Origin: Lasiodiplodia sp. COLG20
Taxonomy: Eukaryota > Ascomycota > Dothideomycetes > Botryosphaeriales > Botryosphaeriaceae
Assembly: GCA_009801085.1 (NCBI GenBank)
Contig: VNWV01000004.1
Coordinates: forward strand, 2,666,001 to 2,730,000
Direction: 5' to 3'
DNA: 64,000 nucleotides
Each line of letters begins with the position of its first letter. The first letter of the stretch is position 1. The notes under the pieces were generated by a model, which worked only from the letters and a program-made list of their open reading frames with translations, searched no databases and was not told the DNA's origin. Shown in pieces: positions 10,210 to 20,900 of the stretch. The translations under genes were made by a program, and so were the position numbers.

Positions 10210-12200
10210 CTATCCCAGACTGATAGACCGCCGCACAAGCTTCAGCTCTTCCAAACTTCTCCGCCTATCCCGCAATGCTGTGGGTTGACCGTTTCTGCCT
10301 TCGCCGACGTGGAAACTTCCAAATCGCTCTCCCACCTCCTTTCTATTTTCCACAACGACAGCTAACATGTTTGTTCTTTTCCAGCTGAGCGATCCTAAGA
10401 TGACGCTGACGAAGCTCTTGCTCTTCATCACCGCCGTGACTTCCGGATCCTCCAAGCGCGCGTCTTCAACCTGCAAACATGAAAGATACCTGCAGCCGCT
10501 TTTGTCAAAATACTCTATGCACAGCCTTCTTGTTTCTTTGGGTCCTAGCCATGACTCCTCTTCTTGGACTATGTCGCAAATTTTAACATCCATCGTCCAG
10601 GCCTCCAGATGAAGTACTGATGGCGTCAGTTCGTAGATCTGGTCTTTGAAATACGAATTTTGCTCAAGCCCAGCCCACTGCAATTTTCGGCCATCGCCCA
10701 TTTCAACCGCCACCTAAACCGGTGCTGCGTCACTCCAGCAATCGTTATCTGGCCAATCCCAGGGGCATATAACACTTCCCCTCCAGCCCGCCCACGACCA
10801 ACTCGGAAAGCCTGGACGGCGGGGACTTGGTTTGTACAGGGACCAGCTCAATCCACGCATGAAGCCATCCGACATTGATCTGTTCGTTTTCACAAGCTTC
10901 CCATTGTCTTGGTAGAATGAGGGAAAGAAAGGAACTCCCAAGAAGTGATACAAAGGTGGGTTCATGTTTCGTATGCCCTCAAGATTCCGGTAAAAGCGTT
11001 TAGGGCATCAGAATCATACGTCAGATCGCGACGAAAGTATTCGGAGATACGCGCCGCAATATCCCAAGGGTTGCGGCCTATTGAGCCTGCAGTCGGATTC
11101 GAATGGAAGGCTTGATCCGTTGCGAGATGATCGAGAATGCCCAATCGAGAACATCGGAAAGCCCGTGTCTCGAATCCACGACCAAGTTCAATTATTCCAC
11201 AGCACCACGATGCTCCACGGTCATTGAACACCAAGCCTCTCCGTGGTAACAATGCTTCCTGGAGTGTCCAGGCCCTGGAGACGCATTTCGAGCTTCGCAT
11301 CATTTGCATTATGTGTGCATCGCCAGTGGAAAATCCATCTTTAAGCAGCATGAAATCACCGATAAGGTGACACGGTGTCAGTTCTCGTGGCCAACTAATT
11401 CCGGGAAGGTCGTAACTGGGACCTTCGCCAGCGGTTGCTGCGATGGCGAGGTCTGAGTGCTGATAGATCAAGTTCATCTGCCTGATTTGGGCGTGCTTTT
11501 CCGGGTCTTCTTGGTCGATGCAGTACCTATCGACCCAAAGATATTCCAGTCCCATCTCCATTGTGACCAAAAGCGCATCTTCGATGAGTTGCTCAAACGT
11601 CTACTGAGTCTTTCCCGCTTCATCGAGAGGCTTATCACCCTTTTCTTCCTCACGGCCCCAGACGTAGCTCAGCGTTGCATATCTCTTCCCCTTTGCACCT
11701 GACACGATCTTCCGAGTCTTGCAATTTATCAGTTTCAATCCTTTAACAGGAGATGTGCTTGGTGCGCAGCAGGACTTCTCGTGAGCTTCCAAACAGTAAA
11801 TCACCATTCTTCTGAGATTGTTGAAGCTGATATCGGGTGAGCCGGTGAGCGACAACGTCTTGACAGACCATTCGTAGTAGGCTTCTCTACAATATTGAGA
11901 TCTGATACAAACACTGATAACGCCGTTTTCTTCTTCCTTCTCGGACGCTGAGATGATGGTAGAATGAACACGAGTAAGACTTTCCCGCCCAGCCTTTTCC
12001 TTGCGTTGAATAAACCACCAATTCTCTCTTTCCGTAAGCTTCAATTGTTGGATGAATCCGTAGTAGGTGTAGTCGGGCTCCCGCCTTGATTGAAAGCTAA
12101 GTATGACTTGGGTCTCCAGCGTTTGCAGGCTTCTTAAGGAAGCGTTGTCTCTGCAGTCTGCACACAGCGATGTGGATGCCTGTGCCGATCCGAGAAGCGG
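10210..12200 (-). pseudogene. Broken HET-domain (heterokaryon incompatibility) gene
   Basis: Three consecutive pieces read as one HET protein. Piece one (above about 11601) has an N-terminal cysteine-containing region, then LKLINCKTRKIVSG and LSYVWG. Piece two (10962-11597) has LWVDRYCIDQ, IYQHSDLAIAATAGEG, SRAWTLQEALLPRR and LNAFTGIL. Piece three (10717-10965) has MNPPLYHFLGVPFF and FPSWSWAGW, continuing to a C-terminal part ending at 10210. An in-frame TAG near 11598 separates pieces one and two, a one-base frame change at about 10965 separates two and three, and another in-frame TAG lies at 10714-10716. No GT-AG intron that preserves LSYVWG and frame removes the first stop. HET genes trigger cell death after fusion of unlike strains. 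The 5' end is unclear. Both stops could be CAG-to-TAG, which fits C-to-T mutation of the RIP type, but proof needs intact homologues. Confidence 0.72.
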
Positions 12201-12879
12201 AAGGAGGATTCCGAAGGGAAATCTTGGCCGATGGCGTCAATCCTCGATCTCAGCCACCATAACCTGACTCATGTTCTTCACCATGTCGCTGACAGCAACC
12301 CCAGGTGGCCTTGAACCTTCAAATTGACGCATGCATCAGTCAGACAACGAGCGCTTGGTTTGTGCGTTGAAGAAAAGCATCAAAGTTACCAAAACTGGCA
12401 TGTGCACTTAAGAATAGGACGGGCGCAAAGCTGAATCGAGGTGCAGGCAGCAGCCAAACCCTACGCCACAAACAGGGAAGGTGACTAGCTGAAACTACGG
12501 CCTGCAGCACAAATAAGGCTCTATGATTGGCGGATTACTTCTTGGTATTTCTAGGCAACCATTCATGGAAAATAGTAGACGGATTCATCATTGGTGAGCA
12601 GAATGGGCTGTGGGGAAGATCGGCACAGGTGCATGCGGAATGACGTTGTTCGTGTTACCGGTCTCACCGTTTTTCAGCCCCAGGAGTGGTGAGAGAATGA
12701 TCAAAAGAGTAGTCTGCGGAGTCGATGTGTACCAAGTCGTCCAGAAATAAACGGTGCCAAGATGTCGTAGCTGACTCCAGTAGTACAAAGGGGGCTCTTC
12801 TCACCGTCCTTCAATTCCTGCGGTGAAACTACAAAGACCCTGATTTTCATGCTGCATAGAGGTGTTCATTCAACCAAAG
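12201..12879. other. Intergenic between HET pseudogene and DUF3176 gene
   Basis: The 66-codon minus-strand frame at 12588-12788 shows no family signature. No other feature was seen; the leader of the DUF3176 gene lies at the right edge. Confidence 0.45.
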
Positions 12880-14870
12880 ATGGGCTACTTCAGTCACTGG
12901 AAGCTAGAGCTTCTGGCTCTCTTGTTCAACCTTGCCTCTCTTACTACACTCATAGCTCTTCTCGCAGTTTTCGATGGAAAAGTCCTGTTCAATTGGCATG
13001 GAATAACCCTTAACACGTATATTTCTATCATTTCAACAGCCGCAAAGGGTTCAATACTCTTCACCGTCGCCGAGTCAATAAGCCAATGGAAATGGATTCT
13101 CTTTACAAAGGAACGGCACTTGCTCGATTTTCAGAACATAGATTCTGCAAGTAGAGGCCCATTTGGCAGCTTTAAACTATTTTGGAAATGCAAAAAGGAG
13201 TAAGTTGTTCGCTCGACCAAGTTCAGTACGTTTACTTACGAAGAAAAGATTTCTATTGATGCTTGGTGCCTTGACCACGATATTCGCCATCGCAATCGAC
13301 CCATTTACGCAGCAGCTTGTTCAGTTTGAGGAAAAATCTACCGAGGTCGAAAGCTTTGACGTAACGATTCCTCGAGCAACCAGATACACTAAAGGTTGGG
13401 TCTATAATGATTATTCCAGCAACGATACACAAGGTATGCTTTCTATAATTTCCGGGAATGAGTTGTTGCTAATAGAAGCCAGTCAATGGAGTTTGGTTTC
13501 GACCTTCGTCCGCAGATGCAGATTTTGCCATACAGGCTGCTGTGTTTTATGGTCTCACGCATTCAGTTGAAGATGCTGTGCGCGAGGCTCCTTTCCAATG
13601 TCCCACGGGGAATTGCACCTGGGACCCTTTTGAGTCTCTGGCAGTGTGTAGCAGATGCAATAACCTATCGAATATGGTGCAGAAGCGAACGGTGGAAAAT
13701 GATGAAATTTGGGGAAATGACCAAATCATTTTCGAACTTCCAAATGGCCTCGCTCTTGATGCGCTTTGGACTGTGAAAAACGGGTCCAGGGTATGGATGA
13801 ACAGTTGGGGTACCACCAATGCGTCCGAAACCGTCAGTCTTCAAGATGAAAACAGGTTGATTTGGAGCATGACGATTTTGAGGTGGAAAGATGGCTTCCA
13901 GTGGCCAAATGCAACAGTGGAGGCAGTTGAATGCGGTTTGCATTACTGCGGACTTCAGTACACGCCTAGCGTTCGAGCCGGAACCTTGCACGAAAAAGAG
14001 GAGCCCGCCTCAAACGATACACGAGCAGAGGACTCCTGGAAACCCAGAGGACGGTACGGGTATTTGGATCTGAGCAAGGCTGGTCTCCTGGAGAGTCTGG
14101 CATACGTCAACGGTCCCGCAAGCTGGGGTCGCACTGATCTGAGGCTTGGTGAAAGCTTTAACATTTCTCAGGGCGCTGTTCACAGTATAAGCTCATTCTT
14201 CCAAAATACTTTTAGCACCCGCGATCCAAGGCGGTTGGCTTATGATGATGGAGAAGATATCAAATACAACGGCTTCACGCAACTGTGGGGCCAGTACAAA
14301 CCATCCGCTATGCAGGCATTCATGGACATACCAGATCTTACGGTTCCATTCCAGGCTGTGGCAAGAAGCATGTCAAACGTAATCCGTAGCAGTTCTGAAG
14401 GTGTTTCTGTTGAGCATGGCCGCATGGTGGTCTCTAAGACACACTACATTGTCCAATGGCAATGGATTATACTGCACTGCGCCTTTGTTCTTTCAGGGGC
14501 GGCGTTTCTTTTTCTCACAATGCATAAGAGTAAAGAAGCGGGTGCTCCAGTTTGGACATCCAACGCCATAGCAGCGCTTGCGGTAGGAGGCTACGTTTCT
14601 AATGACTTGCTCGATGCAAATACAATTAAAGAACTCGAAAAAAGAGCAGGCGATACTTCTGCTCAGTTGGTACAACAAAATAGCAACATTAAAGGTAAGT
14701 AAAAATGACCTTGTTACAACAACTAAAGGCGCATATTGATCAGTATAGGTACCGCTAAGTCTTGCAGGAGCTCTGATGAGGGCTTGTTCTCAGGCGACGC
14801 TGCCTCAACACCCAGGAAAATGTTGGCCTCGGACCCCTATGGCAACTCGGAAGGTCCTGGCTCGAGATGA
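12880..14870 (+). CDS. DUF3176 family membrane protein
   Basis: Exons 12880-13199, 13249-13433, 13483-14694 and 14749-14870 give 612 aa; all junctions are GT-AG and in phase. The N-terminus has two hydrophobic segments (LELLALLFNLASLTTLIALL and TYISIISTAAKGSILFTVAE). The family motif follows: AESISQWKWILF, SRGPFGSFKLF and ALTTIFAIAIDPFTQQLVQ. A Cys-containing luminal or extracellular domain comes next (FQCPTGNCTWDPFESLAVCSRCNNL), and a late hydrophobic segment lies near WIILHCAFVLSGAAFLF before a short tail. The family is widespread and often multicopy in Pezizomycotina; its function is unknown. I started at the ATG at 12880 because the open frame upstream begins only with GTG; an additional 5' exon is possible because many family members have a longer cytosolic N-terminus. 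The gene lies next to the broken HET gene, divergently oriented. Confidence 0.82.
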
Positions 14871-15975
14871 TATCTCTGCATACTTCTCCAAAGCTCTCTT
14901 TCCTCCTTCCATCAACAGACAAGATTCTGTTTCATTGTAACGATGATGAGTATGTTATGATTATATAAGGACCGTCATTCCAAATTAATTTTAGATGTAG
15001 CCGTCTACTTTGCTATGTAATATGCGTCCTGCATTTTCTATGATGGAGTTCAGTGATTAGAAAATTCAATCAGGGCAACTCAAGCGAGATTCGCCATGCA
15101 GTGCAGCAGTTTGTGACATTAAAGAAGCTGGAAATGCTGTTATTCAGCAGTTGCCAATTTGCTTGTCACCGAGTGTCAAGTCCGAAACTGGCATTTGCCT
15201 TTACCATATTCTAATGCATAAGAACCTCTATCTTTTCATTTCAGAATACCGCTGAATCAAGCAACATTGAAATATGAAGACGTAAGTTGTGCTTAGGAGC
15301 AATAAGGTATCTACTCATGTCTGCAGAGCAAGAAGACCATTCTGAAGGGTTTTCTTGCCGGCCACGACTTAGCGTAGCAATTCTGAGACAATGTCGGTTA
15401 TTTTCCGTGGTATTTTGCCGACAAGCCAGCTCTGTAGAGAGTTTGAATAGCTGGGGCGCCACTTGGAAGTACACAAGTATTGGAAAGCCTGACGGACTGC
15501 CAATTGCAGCAAGTGGTGGGGGTCAACAATAGCAACAAGTGTGGTCGGGATTTCGGCCCCCAAGCACTACGGGCCGGCTGTGCAACCAAGCTCGATTTCG
15601 ACAAGCGTAGGATCGGAGGAGAGTTGCCCCTCCCGGCGCGACACCCGCACCCGAACCCCCCCGTGGTTCCCCGAAAATCGAAAAAGGACGTCACCTCGGG
15701 AAAGAGTCATATCCCACTGCATCTGCAGGACGGCGTCGGGTCACGGTCGTCGTCGATCTCGAAGCACCAAGTCAATACTTTTCGGCTGCAATAGCAGTGC
15801 GGCTAAGCACACCTCCAACGAAGCGGCTCAGCGACCACGGAGCATCCCGATTCGTGGGCGGCAGCTGCGGCACGGGCGTTGTCCAGCACAGCGCGTGGAA
15901 GCACGGGATCGAGCCGACAGCCAGTTGCGTCATGGGACAGACCACCACCGACCGATAGCCGCCGCGAAGCCCAAA
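14871..15975. other. Intergenic / 5' leader of the Zn2Cys6 gene
   Basis: An open frame continues upstream of the regulator's ATG to 15541, but its translation is Arg/Pro/Ser-rich without family character, so I treat it as leader. No separate gene was seen. Confidence 0.5.
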
Positions 15976-17937
15976 ATGTACAGTCGGCGTTCGCACCGGA
16001 ACTCGCATCACGGGTGCCGCGAGTGCAAGGAGAGGAGAGTCAAGGTAAGATTGGGGGCCCCTCTTTTGTCCGCTTCCCCGAGAACGCCTGATCTGAGCGC
16101 TGAGACAATTGGACTGCTGTCGTGCTCCGTTTCCTCTATGCTGACTCCTGGCCTTGGGTTCCCTCGCCAGTGCGACGAGACGCAGCCACGCTGTCTGCGC
16201 TGCAAGTCCAAAGGCCGCAAATGCACCTACACGCACTTGTTGTCGCAGTACAACCCGTTCGATCCTCAGGGCCGTGATCAGAACCAGGCAACAACTCCGA
16301 GCCTCACTTCGCCGCAGCAGCAGCCCCTGATATGCCGCGCGAACAGGATCTCGGCGCCCGGCGGTGGCAATGGCAATGCTGTCTCGCTCTGGGACCTGTC
16401 CCTGCTGGACGAGGGCGGCGAGATCTTCCACCATTACGTGCACGTCGTGTCCATCACGGACCCGACGCACCGCGTATCAGAGGGCTTCTGGCGCTGGGAC
16501 AAAGCCGTCCAGGCCTTTGCGCCGTCTCACGACTTCCTCTATTACGCCGTGCTCACCTTCGCCTCACTTCACCGCTCCGAGTTGTACCAGCGCTGCATCA
16601 ACAACAAAAGCAACAGCAATGCTGCCGCCGCGGCGTCAGCACGCCAGCAGCGTGACCGTCTCGTCGCTCTCGCGTCGGCGTACCAGAGCCGTGCCATAGC
16701 CAGCTTCACGCCCGCAGTCACCGAGATGCAGCGCGCTCAGAGGCGAAACAGGGGACTGGTGGCCCGTAAGGACGAGATTGGCAGCCAGAATGCCAGTGCG
16801 ACGGACGCGGTGCTGACCTGCTCGTCCCTCATCCTCGCCGCGGCCTTCGCCTTTCCGCCCGCTCCGGGCCAGGACATGATCGACCGGGCATGCCAAGTAA
16901 TCCATCTCTTCTTAGGGACGTTCGCGCTGTACGAGCGCGCGTGGGAAGAGGACGACGACGGCGAAAACCGAGAGCCCCTACCCTCGCCCTCGCCTACCAC
17001 CTCTTCCTTCGCCGCCGGCACCAGCGACATCGGGGCCTACGTCCGCGACCGCGTGCGCGCCGGCGAAGAGCTAGGCGACGGCCTGCCCGCGCCGGAAGCA
17101 GAAGCGTCGCTAGAGCGCGTCGTCGACGCCGTCCTGCTCCGCGCCGCCACCACCTCTTCATCATCATCATCCTCCTCCTCATCCCCCTACTCCTGCTCCA
17201 CCTTCCTCGCCATGCTCAACCCCACCCTCCTCTACCAATCTCCCCTGTCTCCCTCATCCCCCTCCTCCCCACCACCACTAGATACCCTCCCCCCATCCTC
17301 CCCGCTCCCCACCTTCCTGCCCCCCATCCAAGCCCTCCGCCTCCTCTTCCGCCGCCTCCAAGCCCGCCCCGCCCTGCACACTATTGCCCTGCGCTGGCCC
17401 GCGCACCTGCCGCGCAGCTTCCTCGCCGCGCTCGAGCGTGGCGGCGGTGACGGCGGCAACGGAGGCGGCAGGGGGAGGAGGAGGGACCCGCTCGCGCTCA
17501 TCGTGCTAGCGCACTGGGCGCGCTGCCTCGCCGGCTTCACGCACCTGTGGTGGATCAGCCAGTGGGGGGCCAAGGTCGTGCGGGCGGTGGCGGCGGAGGT
17601 GCTTGGGAATGGGAGTGGTGATGTTGGCGGCGGCGGAGGGTTGGGCGGTGAGGAGGTGGTGGAAGGAGGGGAGGAGAACGGCGGCTGGGCGGAGAGGACG
17701 ATGGCGGCCGGAAGTGGGTCCGTGGGACGAGAGAGGAGCGGAGCGGGGGGGTGGTCCGGTGGTGGTGATAGTGGCGGAGGCGCCGGTGGGATGATGAGGG
17801 TGGCGGCGGAGGCGGAGGCGGAGGCGGGTGAGATGACGGGTGGAGCGGTGGCGGCGGAAGCGAGCGTCTGGCGTGCTTGCTTGGAGTGGCCGGTGCGAGG
17901 ACTTGGCGATGCAGAAGCCTCCTGCTGGTATCGGTGA
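15976..17937 (+). CDS. Zn2Cys6 fungal transcription factor
   Basis: Two exons, 15976-16044 and 16171-17937, give 611 aa. The 126-nt intron has a GTAAG donor and CCAG acceptor and lies inside the zinc cluster; it is a multiple of three, so the unspliced frame stays open. Spliced, cysteines fall at about 14, 17, 24, 31, 34 and 41 (CX2CX6CX6CX2CX6C), the Gal4-type binuclear cluster that binds DNA in the nucleus. The region from about residue 110 to the end resembles the alpha-helical regulator part of Upc2-like fungal factors (DLSLLDEGGEIFHHYV, FWRWDKAVQAFA, AHWARCLAGFTHLWWI). A Ser-rich low-complexity stretch (17155-17190) and a Gly/Glu/Ala-rich stretch (17570-17850) interrupt it. Wobble positions are C-rich before about 17430 and G-rich afterwards. 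The target pathway is unknown and no biosynthetic neighbours are apparent. Confidence 0.85.
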   Translation: MYSRRSHRNSHHGCRECKERRVKVRLGAPLLSASPRTPDLSAETIGLLSCSVSSMLTPGLGFPRQCDETQPRCLRCKSKGRKCTYTHLLSQYNPFDPQGRDQNQATTPSLTSPQQQPLICRANRISAPGGGNGNAVSLWDLSLLDEGGEIFHHYVHVVSITDPTHRVSEGFWRWDKAVQAFAPSHDFLYYAVLTFASLHRSELYQRCINNKSNSNAAAAASARQQRDRLVALASAYQSRAIASFTPAVTEMQRAQRRNRGLVARKDEIGSQNASATDAVLTCSSLILAAAFAFPPAPGQDMIDRACQVIHLFLGTFALYERAWEEDDDGENREPLPSPSPTTSSFAAGTSDIGAYVRDRVRAGEELGDGLPAPEAEASLERVVDAVLLRAATTSSSSSSSSSSPYSCSTFLAMLNPTLLYQSPLSPSSPSSPPPLDTLPPSSPLPTFLPPIQALRLLFRRLQARPALHTIALRWPAHLPRSFLAALERGGGDGGNGGGRGRRRDPLALIVLAHWARCLAGFTHLWWISQWGAKVVRAVAAEVLGNGSGDVGGGGGLGGEEVVEGGEENGGWAERTMAAGSGSVGRERSGAGGWSGGGDSGGGAGGMMRVAAEAEAEAGEMTGGAVAAEASVWRACLEWPVRGLGDAEASCWYR

Positions 17938-20900
17938 TCACGCACACAGGGAAGGGAAAAAAAAAACAAGGGCATAGGTGGGCGGCGGCGGCGGCGCTAC
18001 CGCCAGCCGCCCGCCTTCCCCCCGGGCGGCCGTTTCGATGATCAGGCTGGGAGGGAGAAGCACGGATGGGAAGTGAGGGCAGGCAAAGGTGAGAGGGAAG
18101 GGCATCGCAAAAACCGCGGCGCGCGCAACGCCCGGGGCCCGGGCAGGCAGGTTGGGGGGCGAGCGGCGGGCGGATTGGCGAAACAAAAAGGATTTGCTGA
18201 TGAGCTGATATGCGATGAACGCGCTTATGGCCGTGCATGAAGAGTTGCGCCCACATCCCTCCATCGCCCCCCCCTCCCTCGCGCAGCGCCCCGAAATACA
18301 CAATATGTGACATGTCAACTGGAGCCAAACCGCCCGCGCCGCAGCTAAGGTGGATATGCGTGTCTCCTCTTTGCCGGATCGTGCGGATGTCGTTGGTCGC
18401 CCCCAGCGTCTAAGTGACGCGGCCACGTCTGTTTGGATGCGCTCGATATTGCGTGGGTATAGGGGGAGAGAGAAGAGTTGATGAGAGCACTGCGTGATGG
18501 AGGCAGATCGGTTGGCCTGCGGGTGATGAGCTCGATGCCCCCCCCTTGGCCCTGCTCGGCCTTGACTTCCCCCTCTTGGTCTTCTTCCCCGCGCGTTGCC
18601 GCACTGGGCTCGCCTCGCTGATACGACGCGAACCGAAAGTGGTCCGTGTCACGTGCAGAGGGCGGCACGGTGTGCTAACTTCGCTGCCTTTTTCCTGAAC
18701 GGGCTATTCAGCTTCTACTTCTCTGCCCTAGAACTGGCGGTACACGGAAGGGAGGGTAAAAATAGGGAAGTCTTCTATTCAGGCGGCGCCTTTCCCAGCC
18801 GGGCTGACCCATCACTTGCGTCTCTTCTTCAGCTCTTCTCCTGCAGAGACCCCGGTACGTGATGGATTTACTGACGTGGACCCAACATTCATGCTGGCCA
18901 GGTGGGTCTCGTCGTTGCCTTTGCGGTCTGGAATTGCTGGGCGGACTTAGACGAAGCTGAGAGAAATAGGAAGCATGGAGTGATTTCAATTCTGGATGTA
19001 CACAACCGGAGCATGGAGCAGCCGTTCCCATGTCGAATGCCGGACTTATCACCGTCCGTGAGCCAAATGGGGCCCGTGCCTCCGTTGAGGTGCTTGCCGC
19101 AGGGCAGCAGCAGGGGTCGAGGATAATCGCCGCGAGCAGGGTTGGCGAGGATCATCAGCTGCTCTCTGACTTCTTCGCCCAGATCGCCCAATCCCCCTGC
19201 AGCTTCCGCAACGACGACAGGCCGAGCGCGTAGTCCCGTCTGGAGGAACGTTCGACATTCTTTTTCGCAGTGGAGATCCCCGAGACGAGGCCACGCAAAT
19301 CGCCGTTGCCTGCTTGACTTGTCATCGCTTCTTGGAACAAGAATGAAAAAGCAAACACGCAAAAAAACAAAAACGAAAAGAAAAACGGCGCATGAACGCC
19401 AGGCCCAAACGATCCACGAACCACTCGCCCAGCCGAATCTGCAGTGCGCCCGCATCTTGCGTCACCATCACACGCTTATTCTCTTGCCGTCTGAGAGCGG
19501 AGCGGGACCAGACAAAGTTTAGCACCTGCTGTGCCACACAGCCTGAGACGCACTCCGCTTCCTGCGTTTGGCCTTTTCCTGGGTGACGCCTCCTGGACCC
19601 ATCTGTTGTGCCACTCCGCCGCGGCCCGTTTAGCCGTCCGCCGCTTGCCTGTCGCTTCTCCGTGGAGTTGATTCCGTGCTCGAGGACGGCTATTTCAGTG
19701 GTGCATGAAAGGGACCTGAGGACCCGCTTGTGGGTCGTCATCTCGTTCTCGACTCTCACCCGCTTTTCTCCCCCAGACACGTCGCTGAGCGTATGTATGG
19801 TCGACGAGTTGTACGATCGTGTCCGGTGCTGGCTCCTTCCATTTGGCCGGTGCAAGCTGAAACGGACGCCAGCGAACACTGCATCAGGGATCTGTCCACC
19901 GCGGATCTTCACACTGAACAGCACATCACTAAACATAGTACAGCTTGGACTACGCCTAGTACAAACCGGCTTGTTCAGCTGCCTCCTGCAAGGCGTTATT
20001 CTGGTTATGTCCAAAGATCAGCGGAAAGAGCGAGCTGTGGCGAGCGGCAGCAAGGGAAGAGACTGAGAAATCGAAAAGAGTACGTGACCTTTCACATGGC
20101 ACTAGAGGACAGGCACGGTAGCCACGGAAATACGGCCGTACAGTTGCATCCGAGGAGCTGTGGAGGCAATGCAGATCGATCGCAGGTTCGCAGGTCCATC
20201 GCCTTCAGGGTCTCCAGCTCTTGCATCACGCACCCCACGTAGCAGCGGTCGCACGGACATCGCATGCTCGTCGACAGACGGAGCGAGAGATCAGAGCGCC
20301 ATATACTCGTTCGACCGTCTTCTGACAGCGCCCCCCGTGGCGTGTGTCACCTCGTGATTTGCCAGGGACGGAGGGGAGAAACAGAGGGAAAACAATCCCT
20401 GGTGGGTGGGTTTTTTTGGGGGCGTAGTTGAGAGGCTAGGGTTCGTCCTTTCGGGGGGCCACAAAAGAGAGAGGTCCCCGGTGGTCTGGCCTTGGGCGGA
20501 AACTCCCCCCCCATCACTCACATCGCACGCGCGTCATTCGCCCGCATGCGAAACCCCCTCATTTCCCGGCTGCCGGCAGACAGCGGCAGATCCGCCCAGC
20601 GCAGCTGCTCGATGGCAGACTCGGCGTGCGCGCGAGTCATCGAGCCTGTTGCCGAAGGGTCTTCATGCAGATCTTCAAACCGAGTCCCACGAGGCGATCT
20701 TGGTTGCGATCGAGGGCCGGCACGGGAAGGTGTTGCATCGGGGCTGGGTGGCTGGCGGAGGTCCACTTGCCGATACGGAAGTGGCTGAGCTAACGGCCGC
20801 TGGCTAATTGCTAGCTGCTGGCTGTTTTCACAAAGGGTCCACTTAATGCGTGGAGATATCTTGCTGCTCGTATCTCCGATTCACCATCTTAGCGATTTGG

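Noticed and set aside
11598..11650. Intron to explain the first TAG in the HET gene
   Set aside because: The GT-AG pairs available either break the frame, are under 40 nt, or delete the conserved LSYVWG core.
15541..15975. Upstream extension of the Zn2Cys6 frame
   Set aside because: No ATG support; basic low-complexity translation before the conserved MYSRRSHRNSHHGC start.
17232..18328. Long minus-strand frames rich in Pro/Ser/Ala
   Set aside because: Opposite the low-complexity end of the Zn2Cys6 gene and GC-rich flank; no motif and overlapping frames of similar quality.
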